A stretch of 64,000 nt of DNA from Micromonospora sp. Llam0 (GCF_003751085.1 NZ_RJJY01000002.1:620001-684000); one strand, 5' to 3'. Positions 26,019 through 34,586 are shown, counted from the first letter of the stretch. Notes: a model not told the origin generated them from the letters alone. Numbers and translations: made by a program.

Positions 26019-26145
26019 CGCTCGTCTCCATTGCTTTAGAGGTGTCTCATCAGCAACGAGGCGGGCAAGCCAATGGTTGCGCCCATCTTTTATCGGAACC
26101 TCACGTGAGTCTGTTCAGGCAAGCGGTGCCCCCGTAGTCCGGTGA

Positions 26146-26202
26146 AATTTCCACGGAAATTAGCCATAGTTTTGCGGGCTACGTCGCACAAGCTGTGCGA
26201 CG
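26146..26202. promoter_or_regulatory. two palindromes in a 264-bp intergenic region
   Basis: AATTTCC-AC-GGAAATT at 26146-26161 and CGTCGCACA-AGC-TGTGCGACG at 26182-26202 are both perfect inverted repeats. They lie between the small minus-strand pair starting at 26018 and the 3' end of the PIG-L operon, in AT-richer DNA. They look like operator sites for the small pair, but no regulator can be named. No other gene is visible in 26,032-26,300. Confidence 0.45.
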
Positions 26203-26297
26203 CGACTAAGCCAGAAAGCCATCCCCACCCTGAATGTCGAAATTGTCCGCTTGATTAATTCACAACCGAAGAGGATAGTAGCAATCCGTACATACTT

Positions 26298-26318
26298 GCC
26301 CTAATGCTCTGTTAGGGC
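26298..26318 (-). terminator. hairpin at the end of the large minus-strand operon
   Basis: GCCCTAA (26298-26304) and TTAGGGC (26312-26318) form a perfect 7-bp stem around TGCTCTG. It overlaps the last codons and stop of the PIG-L gene, which is the last gene of the preQ0/RT operon, so it is a likely terminator or mRNA-end stabiliser. Confidence 0.55.
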
Positions 26319-26936
26319 GAGTGGGGTGGTGGGGAGTCTGCCGAGGACGGGTACGGGGGCGAAGGCTTCGGCGTACCGGACACCGGCGCGTCCGCCGTGG
26401 AGGCGGGCCAGGGTTTCCGCCATGGGGCCGAAGTGCTCGGTGATGGGCTGGGACTGGTGGACGGCGAGTGCTGTGATCTTGGTCCGCCAGGCGGGGGTGA
26501 TGTCGATGAGCGTGGGCAGATACAGCGGGTGTCCACGGCGGTCGAGGTTGTGGTAGCTGTCGCAGGTGTAGACGGCGTGGGGTCTGCCGGTGCTGATGAC
26601 GACGTCGGGTAGCGCGGTGAGCAGCGTCTGCGCTGCGTGTTGGTGGTCGGGGTGGATGTCGTCGGGGTTGTGGGTGATGACGACGTCGGGCTGCATGCCG
26701 ATGAGTAGGTCCCGCACCGTGTCTACGGTGATGCCGTCGAGTAGGTGCGGTGTCGCGCCGAGGATTCGGGCTCCGGCGACGGCTTCGCGGCGTCGTGTCG
26801 GGTTGAGACCGGGCACGGCGATGGTGACGGGTACGCCGGTGGCGGCGTGTACGGCGAGGGTTCCGCCGGCCCAGAGTTCGGCGTCGTCGGGGTGGGCCAT
26901 GACGGTGAGGATTCCGCCGGTGGGGGTGGCTACCAC
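26301..26936 (-). CDS. PIG-L family deacetylase
   Basis: A 211-residue GlcNAc-PI de-N-acetylase-fold hydrolase from GTG 26936. The Zn site is complete: AHPDDAE (residues 14-20) and the second motif HPDH at 95-98, with Asp17 as general base. The family removes N-acetyl groups from amino sugars (MshB, LmbE, BtrD types). It is the last gene of a long overlapping operon that also encodes two glycosyltransferases and a phosphoribosyltransferase, which suggests action on an N-acetylated sugar attached to an operon product. Its start overlaps the exonuclease stop. Confidence 0.9.
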   Translation of the reverse strand: MVATPTGGILTVMAHPDDAELWAGGTLAVHAATGVPVTIAVPGLNPTRRREAVAGARILGATPHLLDGITVDTVRDLLIGMQPDVVITHNPDDIHPDHQHAAQTLLTALPDVVISTGRPHAVYTCDSYHNLDRRGHPLYLPTLIDITPAWRTKITALAVHQSQPITEHFGPMAETLARLHGGRAGVRYAEAFAPVPVLGRLPTTPLALTEH

Positions 26937-27826
26937 AGTCCGAGTTCCTCAACGATGTCGGCTGGTCGGGGTAGTGCGGGGCTGGGTGTGCCGGTCGGGT
27001 GGCGGGGCAGGTCGAGGGTGGTGGTGAGCCGGATGAGGTCGCGCCATTTGAGGGCTAGGTCGTACTGCTCGGCGACGGTTCGGCCGCGGCCGGTGGTGAG
27101 CCGTCCGGAGGCGGGGAGGTCTTCCAGGTGGAGTCCGCCGTCGAGGAGTCGCGCGGCGGTTTTGGCGCCGACGCCGTGGACGCCGGGTATCTCGTCGGCG
27201 GGGTCGCCGGCCAGGGCGCGGAAGTCGGTCCACTGGTCGGGGGTGACCTGGTGGCGGGCGTACACCTCGGCGGGGGTGACGAGCCGGTGGCCGGCGCGGA
27301 AGCGGGTGTTGAGGACGTGTACGCGGTCGGTGACGAGTTGGTAGTAGTCCCGGTCGCGGGACATGACGATCACGGGTCGCGGCGCAGGCGTGGCGTGGGC
27401 GAGGGTGGCGATGACGTCGTCGGCCTCGGCCTGGTCCAGTTCGATCCAAGCGATGCCGCAGCTGTCGAGTCCTCGCTTGACGTCAGGCAGGAACCGTAGC
27501 GGTAGAAGGGCGTCGTCGTCGGTGGGCCGGCTGGCCTTGTACCCGTCGTGTTCCTGCTGGCGTGCCCGGGAGCCGTGTTCGCCGTCCCAGACGACGATGG
27601 CTTCGGGGCTGCCGCCGGGGATCTCGTTGCGGATCGCGACTCGTAGGAGGGCGAAGAAGGCGAACAGTCCGGTGAGCAGGCGGGTCTTGTCGCGGGAGTA
27701 GATCGGTGCGGGGAAGCCGAAGGTGGCTCCCCACAGGAGGTTGTGTCCGTCGACGAGTAGCAGCGGTGGGGCGGTTGTGGTGTCGGCGGGGATCGGGAGC
27801 GTTGGCTGCATGGGGCGACCGCCCAT
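26930..27826 (-). CDS. 5'-3' exonuclease/flap nuclease-like protein (PIN/FEN fold)
   Basis: A 298-residue nuclease-like protein, ATG 27826 overlapping the upstream stop (TGATG). It resembles the N-terminal 5' nuclease domain of DNA polymerase I and T5 FEN. Acidic residues are visible in LLLVDGHNLLWGAT, EAIVVWDGEHGSRARQQEHD (helical arch with basic patch), LDQAEADDVIATLA and VMSRDRDYYQLV. The helix-hairpin-helix motif DEIPGVHGVGAKTAARLL is clear. No polymerase domain. A stand-alone FEN-type enzyme inside a biosynthetic-looking operon is unusual and implies a nucleic-acid substrate for the system. Confidence 0.88.
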   Translation of the reverse strand: MGGRPMQPTLPIPADTTTAPPLLLVDGHNLLWGATFGFPAPIYSRDKTRLLTGLFAFFALLRVAIRNEIPGGSPEAIVVWDGEHGSRARQQEHDGYKASRPTDDDALLPLRFLPDVKRGLDSCGIAWIELDQAEADDVIATLAHATPAPRPVIVMSRDRDYYQLVTDRVHVLNTRFRAGHRLVTPAEVYARHQVTPDQWTDFRALAGDPADEIPGVHGVGAKTAARLLDGGLHLEDLPASGRLTTGRGRTVAEQYDLALKWRDLIRLTTTLDLPRHPTGTPSPALPRPADIVEELGLW

Positions 27827-28929
27827 CAGCTCACCACCTTCAGGAGTTGGCCAGCGATGTGGGCGGGTCGATAGTCCCGCGCGCGGTAGTAGCCGACCCT
27901 GGAGATGCGTTCGTAGCGTACCGGGTCGTGCAGGAGTTGCTCGGCGGCGCGCCACAGCCCGGCGTGGCCGATGGCCTGCTCGACGATGACGCCGCCGTCG
28001 CCGTCGCCGATGAGCGCCGGGAGGTGGTCGACGTCGAGGGCAATGACGGGGGTTCCGACGGACATTGCTTCGAGGGCGACCAGGCCGAACGTCTCGGCCA
28101 GGGAAGGCACGATGCAGACGCTGGCGGCGGCGAGCCAGGCGGGCACCTGCGCCCATCGCAGACCTGCCCGGATCTGCACTCCGGCTCCGGGGGCGAGACG
28201 CCGTGCTTCACCACGTAGCTGATCTTGGCCCCCGGTGGAGGTCTCGAAGCCGGCCGCGGCCAGGGCGATCTCGACGGCGTATCCGGACGGGCGGGCACCG
28301 GCGGCGAGCAGCTGCGTCACCCCCTTCTCCGGACCCAGGCGCGCAACGACGCGGATCGGACCCTCCCGGCGTAGGCGGTGCCGTTGGGGTTCCGGTGCCG
28401 GCGGCTGATCGGTGAGCAGAGGGTTCGGGACAACCCGCCAGCGGGAGGTGTCGTAGCCGCAGGCGGCGGCACGTCGCAGGACGATGTCGGAGGGGGCAAT
28501 GACGGTGTGGGCTCGGGGCAGGGCGGCGGCCAGGTCGGTGTGGTGGCCGACAACGTGCATGCCGAGGACCCGGCGGGGCATGTCGGTAGTGGGCATGACC
28601 CGGCCGAGTCCCCAGAGGCTGTCGACGTACACGGTGATCTCGACCTGGTGCGCGGCGAACGCGCTGGTCAGCTCGGCGCGGATCGGCGTTTCGGCGGCGG
28701 TGATGGCGTCGCGCAGGCTGTCGTCGTCGCAGGGGTGCGGGATGCGCAGGCTGTCGAGGGTGACGACGGGTGCGGCGGCGTAGCGGGGTGGAGCGGTGCG
28801 GTCGGCGGTGATGATCACGGCACGGTGGCCGCTGGCGGTGAGGCCGGTGACGGTGCCGGCGACGGCGCGTTCCATGCCGGCGGGGGCGTCCGGTCGCCAG
28901 GAGGCGAGGACGAAGGCGACGGTCGTCAA
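27826..28929 (-). CDS. glycosyltransferase family 4
   Basis: A 367-residue GT-B protein; TTG 28929 overlaps the preceding stop (TTGA), the pattern used throughout this operon. N-terminal VAFVLASWRPDAPAGMERAV matches the GT4 glycine/acceptor loop. The C-terminal donor domain has IRVVARLGPEKGVTQLLAAG and CIVPSLAETFGLVALEAMSV with the conserved E-x7-E. It probably transfers a sugar from an NDP donor. The acceptor could be the nucleoside or peptide made by neighbouring enzymes. Confidence 0.87.
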   Translation of the reverse strand: MTTVAFVLASWRPDAPAGMERAVAGTVTGLTASGHRAVIITADRTAPPRYAAAPVVTLDSLRIPHPCDDDSLRDAITAAETPIRAELTSAFAAHQVEITVYVDSLWGLGRVMPTTDMPRRVLGMHVVGHHTDLAAALPRAHTVIAPSDIVLRRAAACGYDTSRWRVVPNPLLTDQPPAPEPQRHRLRREGPIRVVARLGPEKGVTQLLAAGARPSGYAVEIALAAAGFETSTGGQDQLRGEARRLAPGAGVQIRAGLRWAQVPAWLAAASVCIVPSLAETFGLVALEAMSVGTPVIALDVDHLPALIGDGDGGVIVEQAIGHAGLWRAAEQLLHDPVRYERISRVGYYRARDYRPAHIAGQLLKVVS

Positions 28930-29495
28930 TGGTGTTGCGCGGTGTCGGGGACGGCGAGGTCTTCGACGGGCGTGGCGATAGGGAGGGGCGCTTCCCAGGG
29001 GAAGTGCACCCAGTCGTCGGTGTCCCAGATCCACAGGTGGGGGTTGTAATCGGCCCCGGTGTTGCGGCACAGGACGGCGGTGTGGACGACCGATCCCGCC
29101 CAGAGGTACGGGATTAGTCTCGGGTAGAGCGCGTCGATGGTCGCGCCGGTGCCGCAGATGTCGTCGACGAGCAGGACGTTGCCGAGCAGGCGGGTGTCGC
29201 GCAGCACGGTGGTGAGTGGCCGCAGGTCGAGGGTGACGTGGCCGGTGGCCTGGGTGTAGATCGTGTCGGTGGGGTTGTGTTGGGCATCGACCCGCAGGAC
29301 TCGGGCGTCGAGGCGGGCGGCGAGGCTGTGGGACAGGGGTACGCCGCCGTTGGCGATGCCGATGATCGCCTCGATGGGTCCGATCCGGTTGGTGACCTCG
29401 CGGGCGAGGAGGTTGACGGCCTGCTCGTAGGCGTGGGCGGTGAGCCGTAGGACGCGGCGGTGGGTGAAGGTCCGCTGGGCGGTGCGGCTGGTCAT
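28926..29495 (-). CDS. phosphoribosyltransferase
   Basis: A 189-residue type I PRTase. The PRPP-binding loop NVLLVDDICGTGATI (about 106-120) and the early IEAIIGIANGGVPLSHSLA (P-loop-like) are intact. It resembles small HPRT/Xpt-like transferases that attach a base to PRPP. Given the complete preQ0 pathway upstream in the operon, preQ0 or a derivative is an attractive base substrate, analogous to the PRTase step proposed for toyocamycin. That substrate is inference only. Confidence 0.87.
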   Translation of the reverse strand: MTSRTAQRTFTHRRVLRLTAHAYEQAVNLLAREVTNRIGPIEAIIGIANGGVPLSHSLAARLDARVLRVDAQHNPTDTIYTQATGHVTLDLRPLTTVLRDTRLLGNVLLVDDICGTGATIDALYPRLIPYLWAGSVVHTAVLCRNTGADYNPHLWIWDTDDWVHFPWEAPLPIATPVEDLAVPDTAQHH

Positions 29496-30427
29496 GCGGA
29501 TCCGTCCTTCGCGGTGAGGGTGAGGTCGGCGGGCGTGGTCAGCGGCTTCAGTCCGGCGATGGTGAGGCCGCGCGTGTCGTTGCGCCAGATGCGTCCGTCG
29601 GCGCGGACGACGGTGAATCCGCCCGCGAGTTCGCGGGTGCGGAGCCGGACGCGCAGGGGGTCCGGGATGTGTAGGCGGTGCACGTGGTCGAGTGCGGCGA
29701 CGTCGGTGAGCATCTGGTTCTGTTGGTGCAGGCCAGCGCCGATGGGCAGCATCTGGAGCAGGGTCAGGCCGTTGACGCCGAGGTCGTGGGCGAGGTCGAT
29801 CATGCGTTGGGTCTCGGGCTGGTTGGTGGCCATCAGCACGGTCTGGATCTGGACGCAGACGCCGGCTTGGACGGCGGCGCGGATTCCGGCGATGGCGTGG
29901 GTGAAGCTGCCGGTGCCGCGTAGCCGGTCGTGGGTGGCCTCGGTCGCTCCGTCGAGGGAGACCCGGATGGCATCGACGACGCCTGCGAGGTGCGGGACGC
30001 GGCGTTGCAGGTGGGTGCCGTTGGTGGTGATCGACACTGCGGCGCGTCCGCCGGTGGTGACGGTGCGGACCAGGTCGGGTAGGTCTTTGAGGAGCAGCGG
30101 TTCGCCGCCGCTGATGTCCACACCGAGGATGTCGCTGCTGGCGAGGATCTGGGCGATGCGGTTGCGGTCGGCGGGGCCGAGTTCGCGGACGCTGGTGTCG
30201 TCGAGGCAGTGCGGGCAGTGCAGGTTGCAGCGGACGATCGGTGACCAGCAGATACTGGCGGGTTGGGATCGGGCGTGCTGGTCGGGGGCGACGACCGGCC
30301 ACCGGTTGACCTCGGCCGGGTCTCCGCTCCATCTGCCGGCGGGTAGCGGGCGTGGGGCGTGGTGGGTCAGTCCGGTCGCCGGGTCGTGGGCGAGGTGCCC
30401 ATCGACGCCATACACACGAGAGGTCAC
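29492..30427 (-). CDS. radical SAM enzyme
   Basis: A 311-residue protein from GTG 30427. The cluster motif is C67-x3-C71-x2-C74 in CNLHCPHCLDD, followed by the SAM-binding GGEP motif (DISGGEPLLLKDL) and a MoaA/PqqE-like barrel (SITTNGTHLQ, RVSLDGATEATHDRLRGTGS). No C-terminal SPASM Cys cluster is evident, and there is no peptide substrate gene nearby. Typical roles are peptide or small-molecule modification by H-atom abstraction. It is translationally coupled on both sides in the operon. Confidence 0.92.
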   Translation of the reverse strand: MTSRVYGVDGHLAHDPATGLTHHAPRPLPAGRWSGDPAEVNRWPVVAPDQHARSQPASICWSPIVRCNLHCPHCLDDTSVRELGPADRNRIAQILASSDILGVDISGGEPLLLKDLPDLVRTVTTGGRAAVSITTNGTHLQRRVPHLAGVVDAIRVSLDGATEATHDRLRGTGSFTHAIAGIRAAVQAGVCVQIQTVLMATNQPETQRMIDLAHDLGVNGLTLLQMLPIGAGLHQQNQMLTDVAALDHVHRLHIPDPLRVRLRTRELAGGFTVVRADGRIWRNDTRGLTIAGLKPLTTPADLTLTAKDGSA

Positions 30428-31461
30428 CGCAGCACCTCCGCATGCGCGAGTAGGGCCTGCGCCCGCGAGGCGAGGTCGGCTTCCCGCTGGGCGGGGGCGG
30501 GCTCGCCGAGGAGGTGCCGGTAGTAGGCGATACGCGCTGGGACGCTGGCCAGCTTCGCGCGCCACTGGATTGCGGCGTCGGGTGCGTCGATGTGCCAGGC
30601 GCGGAGCTGACGCAGGGGTGTGATCTTGCAGCCGGCGGCGATCAGCGTCGCGCCGAGGTGGGTGTCCTCGGCTCCCCAGCCGGCGGCGGTCCATCCGGGG
30701 TCGAATCCGCCGACGTGGGTGACGGCTGCGCGGGGCATGGCGACCAGGGCGGTGACGACCATCCTCGGCAGGTCCCAGTCGAAGTAGCGGGCGCCGTGGC
30801 CGAGATCGACGAAGTCGTGGGTGTCGTCGAGCGGGCGCAGGTCCATTGGCTGGTGGTAGACGTCGCCGGTGTAGAACATGGGTTTGCCGACTGGTGGGGT
30901 CCACCGGACGCGGTGGTCAGCGTGCAGGTCCGGTTCCCCGTCGGGGACCTCGGCCCGCAGGTAGCGGCCGGGTTGGTAGGCGATGTTGTGCCGGAATCCG
31001 ACCTGGACGAGGCTGGGGTGGGCCCGTACGGCGATGTCGGCGAGGGCGTGGGCGGTCAGCACCATGTCGGCGTCGAGGTGGACGATGGTGTCGGCGTCGG
31101 CGAGGTGGGTGCCGACGTTGCGGGCTGTGGCGCCACCCACCTGTACGGGCAGCCGGTAGGCGGTGTCGACGGCGGGGTGCAGTCGGATGATGGCCGGGGT
31201 GTCGTCGGTGGAGGCGTCGTCGATCACGATGACTTGGACCGTTCCGGAGGTGTCCTGCTTCGCGAGTGCGTCGAGCACGACGGGCAGGCTGTAGGCGTTG
31301 TTGTGTGCGGGGATCACCACCGACAGCACGGTCCCCGCTGCCATCGCCGCTGGTGTCGGGTCGTGCCAGCCCAGCCCGGTACGGGCGGTGAACGCTGCGG
31401 TCAGGTCGGTGTGGTCGTTGTCGCTGGCGGCCAGCATCTGGGCCAGGGTCGGCATGGTCAC
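30424..31461 (-). CDS. glycosyltransferase family 2
   Basis: A 345-residue GT-A enzyme. GTG 31461 overlaps the upstream stop; ATG 31455 or 31464 are alternatives. After a ~45-residue N-terminal extension comes VLSVVIPAHNNAYSLPVVLD, then VIVIDDASTDDTPAIIR and the metal-binding DxD motif in TIVHLDADMVLTA. The C-terminal part has GGFDPGWTAAGWGAEDTHLG, the acceptor/galactosyltransferase-like motif. Member of an operon with another GT, a PIG-L deacetylase and a PRTase. Confidence 0.9.
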   Translation of the reverse strand: MTMPTLAQMLAASDNDHTDLTAAFTARTGLGWHDPTPAAMAAGTVLSVVIPAHNNAYSLPVVLDALAKQDTSGTVQVIVIDDASTDDTPAIIRLHPAVDTAYRLPVQVGGATARNVGTHLADADTIVHLDADMVLTAHALADIAVRAHPSLVQVGFRHNIAYQPGRYLRAEVPDGEPDLHADHRVRWTPPVGKPMFYTGDVYHQPMDLRPLDDTHDFVDLGHGARYFDWDLPRMVVTALVAMPRAAVTHVGGFDPGWTAAGWGAEDTHLGATLIAAGCKITPLRQLRAWHIDAPDAAIQWRAKLASVPARIAYYRHLLGEPAPAQREADLASRAQALLAHAEVLR

Positions 31462-31922
31462 CATCCCCAGGTGTCGAGGACACGGGCGGCGGCGGGCCAC
31501 CCGGACGTGTGGTCGGGAATCCAGTGGATGCGGGGGCGTGTCGGGTGGGCGAGCAGGTCGGCGAGCAGGACCAGGTACAGGGGTTCGGCGACGACGAGGA
31601 TCTCGTCCGGCATGCCGGTGGCTTCGAACTCGGCGCTCAGTGCAGCCGCCACCCGGGGCCGCAGCTCGACGGCCCGGTGCGGGTCGAGCGGCCGGTCGTA
31701 GGTGTGCAACGGGGTGTCGGCGTGCACGAGTCCGTGTTCGGCGCTGAGGAAGCGGACTCGGTCGCGGTGCGGCCAGTAGCCGAGCCGATCGCGCATCGCC
31801 GGTATGCAGCCGCCGTCGTAGAGGTCGAACGCGGCCAACGCGCGGCGCGTGGCTGCCTTCTCCTTCGAGCAGCCGACGAGGACAAGTCCGTCGCTGACCG
31901 GCAGCGCAAGTTTGTGGTTCAT
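31458..31922 (-). CDS. DUF6884-like protein (YaaA/TgtA-associated fold)
   Basis: A 154-residue protein from ATG 31922, overlapping the FGE-like gene stop. Signature: GLVLVGCSKEKAATRRALAA, FDLYDGGCIPAMRDRL, then VRFLSAEHGLVHADTPLHTY with DRPL. The C-S-K-x-K opening and the L-S-A-x-H-G-L segment are those of the DUF6884 group, related to YaaA-like proteins. These occur in phage and mobile-element loci, sometimes with 7-deazaguanine genes. A role in nucleic-acid or base modification would fit the preQ0 context, but no activity is established. Confidence 0.72.
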   Translation of the reverse strand: MNHKLALPVSDGLVLVGCSKEKAATRRALAAFDLYDGGCIPAMRDRLGYWPHRDRVRFLSAEHGLVHADTPLHTYDRPLDPHRAVELRPRVAAALSAEFEATGMPDEILVVAEPLYLVLLADLLAHPTRPRIHWIPDHTSGWPAAARVLDTWGW

Positions 31923-32539
31923 GCTGGCCTCACCGGGCGTACGCCGATTCCCGCGCTGCGGCACTCGGCGTGCACGGCGTTGAGGAACGTGCAGCGGGCG
32001 TACAACGGCGGTGAGGCGTAGGAGCCGCCTCTGATCACGTACCCGTGTCCCATGGTTGGTGTGGACGTCCACTCCCAGCAGTTGCCGGCCAGGTCGAGCA
32101 GGCCCTCCGGGGTCGCCCCGGCTGGATGGGCGCCGACCGGCCCGCACCGGGTGTGTTCGACCTCCGTGCCGCGGAGTCGGGCGAGGTCTGGCCGCCATGC
32201 GTCGTCTCCCCACGGCCAGGTCCGTCGCTGCCGGCCGCCGGCGATCCATTCCCACTCCGTCGAGGTGGGCAGCCGTCCGCCCAGGTCGGCGGCGAGCCGG
32301 ACGGCCTGGGCGTGGTCGACCTCGACGACCGGCAGGTCCGGGTCCGCCGTCTCGTCGGCTCGGTTCAGGTGCCGGTACGTCAACGGTGTGGCCGCCACGA
32401 GGAGGTCGGTCACCGTACGTTCCCGGGCCGCGTCCCCGAACCGGCCGCTGCCACCGGCAACGGGTAGCCACCGCAGTGGCGACGCCCGACCAGCCCCATC
32501 GTCCACGTTGGCGGTCCGCGTCGTATCGGTGCTGTGCAT
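31919..32539 (-). CDS. formylglycine-generating enzyme-like (SUMF1/EgtB fold) protein
   Basis: A 206-residue protein, shorter than true FGEs (about 280-300). Typical C-type-lectin-like FGE segments: RLPTSTEWEWIAGG, RRTWPWGD, LLDLAGNCWEWTST, VIRGGSYASPP and a terminal GIGVRPVR. The paired catalytic Cys of FGE are not both present (only Cys in LYARCTFL near the site, plus AECRS), so formylglycine formation is doubtful. Related folds serve as non-heme iron enzymes or as the variable targets of diversity-generating retroelements. It begins 10 bp after the RT-like gene stop, which prompts that comparison. Confidence 0.8.
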   Translation of the reverse strand: MHSTDTTRTANVDDGAGRASPLRWLPVAGGSGRFGDAARERTVTDLLVAATPLTYRHLNRADETADPDLPVVEVDHAQAVRLAADLGGRLPTSTEWEWIAGGRQRRTWPWGDDAWRPDLARLRGTEVEHTRCGPVGAHPAGATPEGLLDLAGNCWEWTSTPTMGHGYVIRGGSYASPPLYARCTFLNAVHAECRSAGIGVRPVRPA

Positions 32540-32549
32540 GTCTCTCCCG

Positions 32550-33524
32550 TCATCCGTCGATCAGGAACAGGTCTTCGGGATGCGCCAGGTGCGGCGGCCG
32601 GATTCGGCTTTTCCGCGCGTTCGGGGCGAGCCCTACCGCCGCGAGCGCGCAGCCGATCCGCTCGTACGCGATGGCCGCACCTCGGCGGTCAGGTGCGAAC
32701 GCGGCGTAGTTGTCCGCGAAGCGCACCACTGACAGGCCGTCGAGCTGCGCATCTGCCTGCGCCAGCCGCAGGTGGAACACCACCGGCCACAGGCCACTGC
32801 CGGGCATCATCGGGGTAGGCAGGGCATCCAGAGCGCGGCGGAACCGCGCCAGGAACGCACCGTCTTTCACGTGTACGGCGAGCCAGTCGACCAGCTCGTC
32901 GACGGTGCCGCCCTGTGACGCGCCGGCAACGTCAACGTCCGCGACCCAACACCTACCCGCACGCCGGTGCTGGTCGGCCTGCCGTACGGAGGTGATCCGG
33001 TTACGACCGGCGCGGTACCCCGACACCCAGCCGGCCAGCACCCTCGCCTCCATGATCGGCGTGAGCGCGTCGCGCATCGCGCGGTGCACGATCCGGTCCT
33101 CCACTGTCGGGATCGCGGCCGGGAAGGTCTTGCCGGTGTAGCTCGGAATCCACACCTGCCGCAGCGGAGCCGGCTGCCAGGAGCCGGCACGGAGACGCTC
33201 AGCGAGCTCCGCGAGCCGATCCCGTAGACCCACCCGGTACGCCGCCCAGGTCATCCCGTCGACACCGGGTGCCGACGCCCGCCGCATACAGGCGCGGGCC
33301 GCCGCGACCAGATGAACCGGATCGACGAGGTACGACATCAGGGAGTGCGCCGCGAGGGCCGCATCCGGTACGCTCGATCCAGCCTGGACGGCAGGAACGA
33401 TCCCGCCCCCCACAGCGTCACCCGAGCCGCTACCCGACACACGCGGCCGATGGGGCCGGGAACGACGGCCCCGTCCAGGCCCTTCGCCTTCGTGATGCGT
33501 CGAGTCACCGGCCACGGACGTCAC
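32550..33524 (-). CDS. divergent reverse transcriptase-like protein with FADN in the catalytic motif
   Basis: A protein of up to 324 residues (GTG 33524, overlapping queE by 20 bp; ATG 33338 would give 262 residues and includes all RT motifs). Features in order: RRASAPGVDGMTWAAYRVGL (fingers), VWIPSYTGKTFPAAIPTVED, RIVHRAMRDAL, WVSGYRAGRNRITSVRQADQ, motif A CWVADVDVAGAS, a diverged motif B, and VVRFADNYAAFAPD in place of YADD. The second catalytic Asp is replaced by Asn, and the PQG of motif B is missing. It has no maturase or X domain. It may be an RT-derived protein with altered chemistry. It lies inside the preQ0 operon, which is unusual. Confidence 0.75.
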   Translation of the reverse strand: MTSVAGDSTHHEGEGPGRGRRSRPHRPRVSGSGSGDAVGGGIVPAVQAGSSVPDAALAAHSLMSYLVDPVHLVAAARACMRRASAPGVDGMTWAAYRVGLRDRLAELAERLRAGSWQPAPLRQVWIPSYTGKTFPAAIPTVEDRIVHRAMRDALTPIMEARVLAGWVSGYRAGRNRITSVRQADQHRRAGRCWVADVDVAGASQGGTVDELVDWLAVHVKDGAFLARFRRALDALPTPMMPGSGLWPVVFHLRLAQADAQLDGLSVVRFADNYAAFAPDRRGAAIAYERIGCALAAVGLAPNARKSRIRPPHLAHPEDLFLIDG

Positions 33525-34206
33525 CCCACGCCAATACGTATAGCCGCGAGGTCAGGTTCCATCCCCGCCGCACCACCTCGTCGGCCAGGCCCTGCAGCCC
33601 GGTACGCACCTGGTCCGCTGCGGTGCCCTCCGGCATCACCCACACCGGGTCCAGTCCGAACCGCTGCTGCAGGCCGGCGATCTCGTCAAGGTCCGCCGGG
33701 CCGGACGCGACGAACTTGAACCGCGCCCGGCCAGTACGCGCGAACGCTTCCAACGCCTCACCGACTATCCGGCGCAGCTGGTCACGCGGGGCGCTGAACC
33801 CCGCCAGCTTCGGCGAGACGTTCCAGTCCACCAGATCCGCCACCGCCGGATCGGGCACCACCGTGCCGTTGGTCTCCACCTCCACCCGCCGGCCGGCAGC
33901 AACCAGCTCGGCGAGCAGCGGCACCAGCCCGGCCTGCTGAAGGAGCGGCTCACCGCCGGTGACCACCACCAGCCGAGCCGGCTGGTCCAGCACCCACCCC
34001 AGCACCGCGTCCGTCGAACGCCGCGTCGCTTCACCCGCCGGGTCGAACCGGCTCCAATCCCACGTGTACGGGGTGTCGCACGACGGGCAGGACAGGTTGC
34101 ACCGCGACAGCCGGACAAACAACGCCTGCTGGCCGCAGCTCGGCCCCTCTCCCTGCACCGTCGCGAACATCTCCGCCACCAGCAACCCGCCGACCGCCGC
34201 ACTCAT
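33505..34206 (-). CDS. queE: 7-carboxy-7-deazaguanine synthase
   Basis: A 233-residue radical SAM enzyme that converts 6-carboxytetrahydropterin to 7-carboxy-7-deazaguanine. The cluster Cys are 36, 40 and 43 in RCNLSCPSCDTPYTWDW (C-x3-C-x2-C). EMFATVQGEGP at the start and VVVTGGEPLLQQ are QueE hallmarks, as is KFVASGPADLDEI for substrate/Mg binding. It overlaps queD by four bases. Third step of the preQ0 pathway encoded here. Confidence 0.95.
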   Translation of the reverse strand: MSAAVGGLLVAEMFATVQGEGPSCGQQALFVRLSRCNLSCPSCDTPYTWDWSRFDPAGEATRRSTDAVLGWVLDQPARLVVVTGGEPLLQQAGLVPLLAELVAAGRRVEVETNGTVVPDPAVADLVDWNVSPKLAGFSAPRDQLRRIVGEALEAFARTGRARFKFVASGPADLDEIAGLQQRFGLDPVWVMPEGTAADQVRTGLQGLADEVVRRGWNLTSRLYVLAWGDVRGR

Positions 34207-34586
34207 GACCGGCCTTCCGCCGGGGCGTACTCCGCATACGTCGACGCGGTCTCACCGACGCGGACGGCCCTCAGCTGGACCGTCACGGGCAGGGACAGGT
34301 TCTCCCGACACCACTCGTAGAGAAACCACGCCAGGTTCTCGCTCGTCGGCGCGACGTCGAGCACCTCCGTCAGGTCCCGATGGTCAAACGTCGCCGCCAG
34401 GTACTCACCGAGCGGCGCCAGGTCCGCGAAGTCCACCACGAACCCCGGCGGCACGAGATCGGAGCTGCTGACAACGACCTCGACGGTGTAGCTGTGCCCG
34501 TGCAGCCGCCCACACTTGTGATCGGCCGGAAGACCGGAGATCCGATGAGCCGCCTCGAACCGGAACGACTTTCTGATCGCGAACAC
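34203..34586 (-). CDS. queD: 6-carboxy-5,6,7,8-tetrahydropterin synthase
   Basis: A 127-residue T-fold enzyme from GTG 34586, immediately after the queC stop. Zn ligands His14 (FEAAHRI), His29 and His31 (LHGHSY); catalytic Cys25 in DHKCGRLHGH; FDHRDLTEV and PTSENLAWFLYEW complete the family pattern. Converts 7,8-dihydroneopterin triphosphate to carboxy-tetrahydropterin. Second step of preQ0 synthesis. Confidence 0.95.
   Translation of the reverse strand: MFAIRKSFRFEAAHRISGLPADHKCGRLHGHSYTVEVVVSSSDLVPPGFVVDFADLAPLGEYLAATFDHRDLTEVLDVAPTSENLAWFLYEWCRENLSLPVTVQLRAVRVGETASTYAEYAPAEGRS

Noticed and set aside
31919..33524. Complete diversity-generating retroelement
   Set aside because: No template/variable repeat pair, no Avd-like gene, and RT motifs lack YxDD and the DGR motif-4 pattern. 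Kept only as a comparison.
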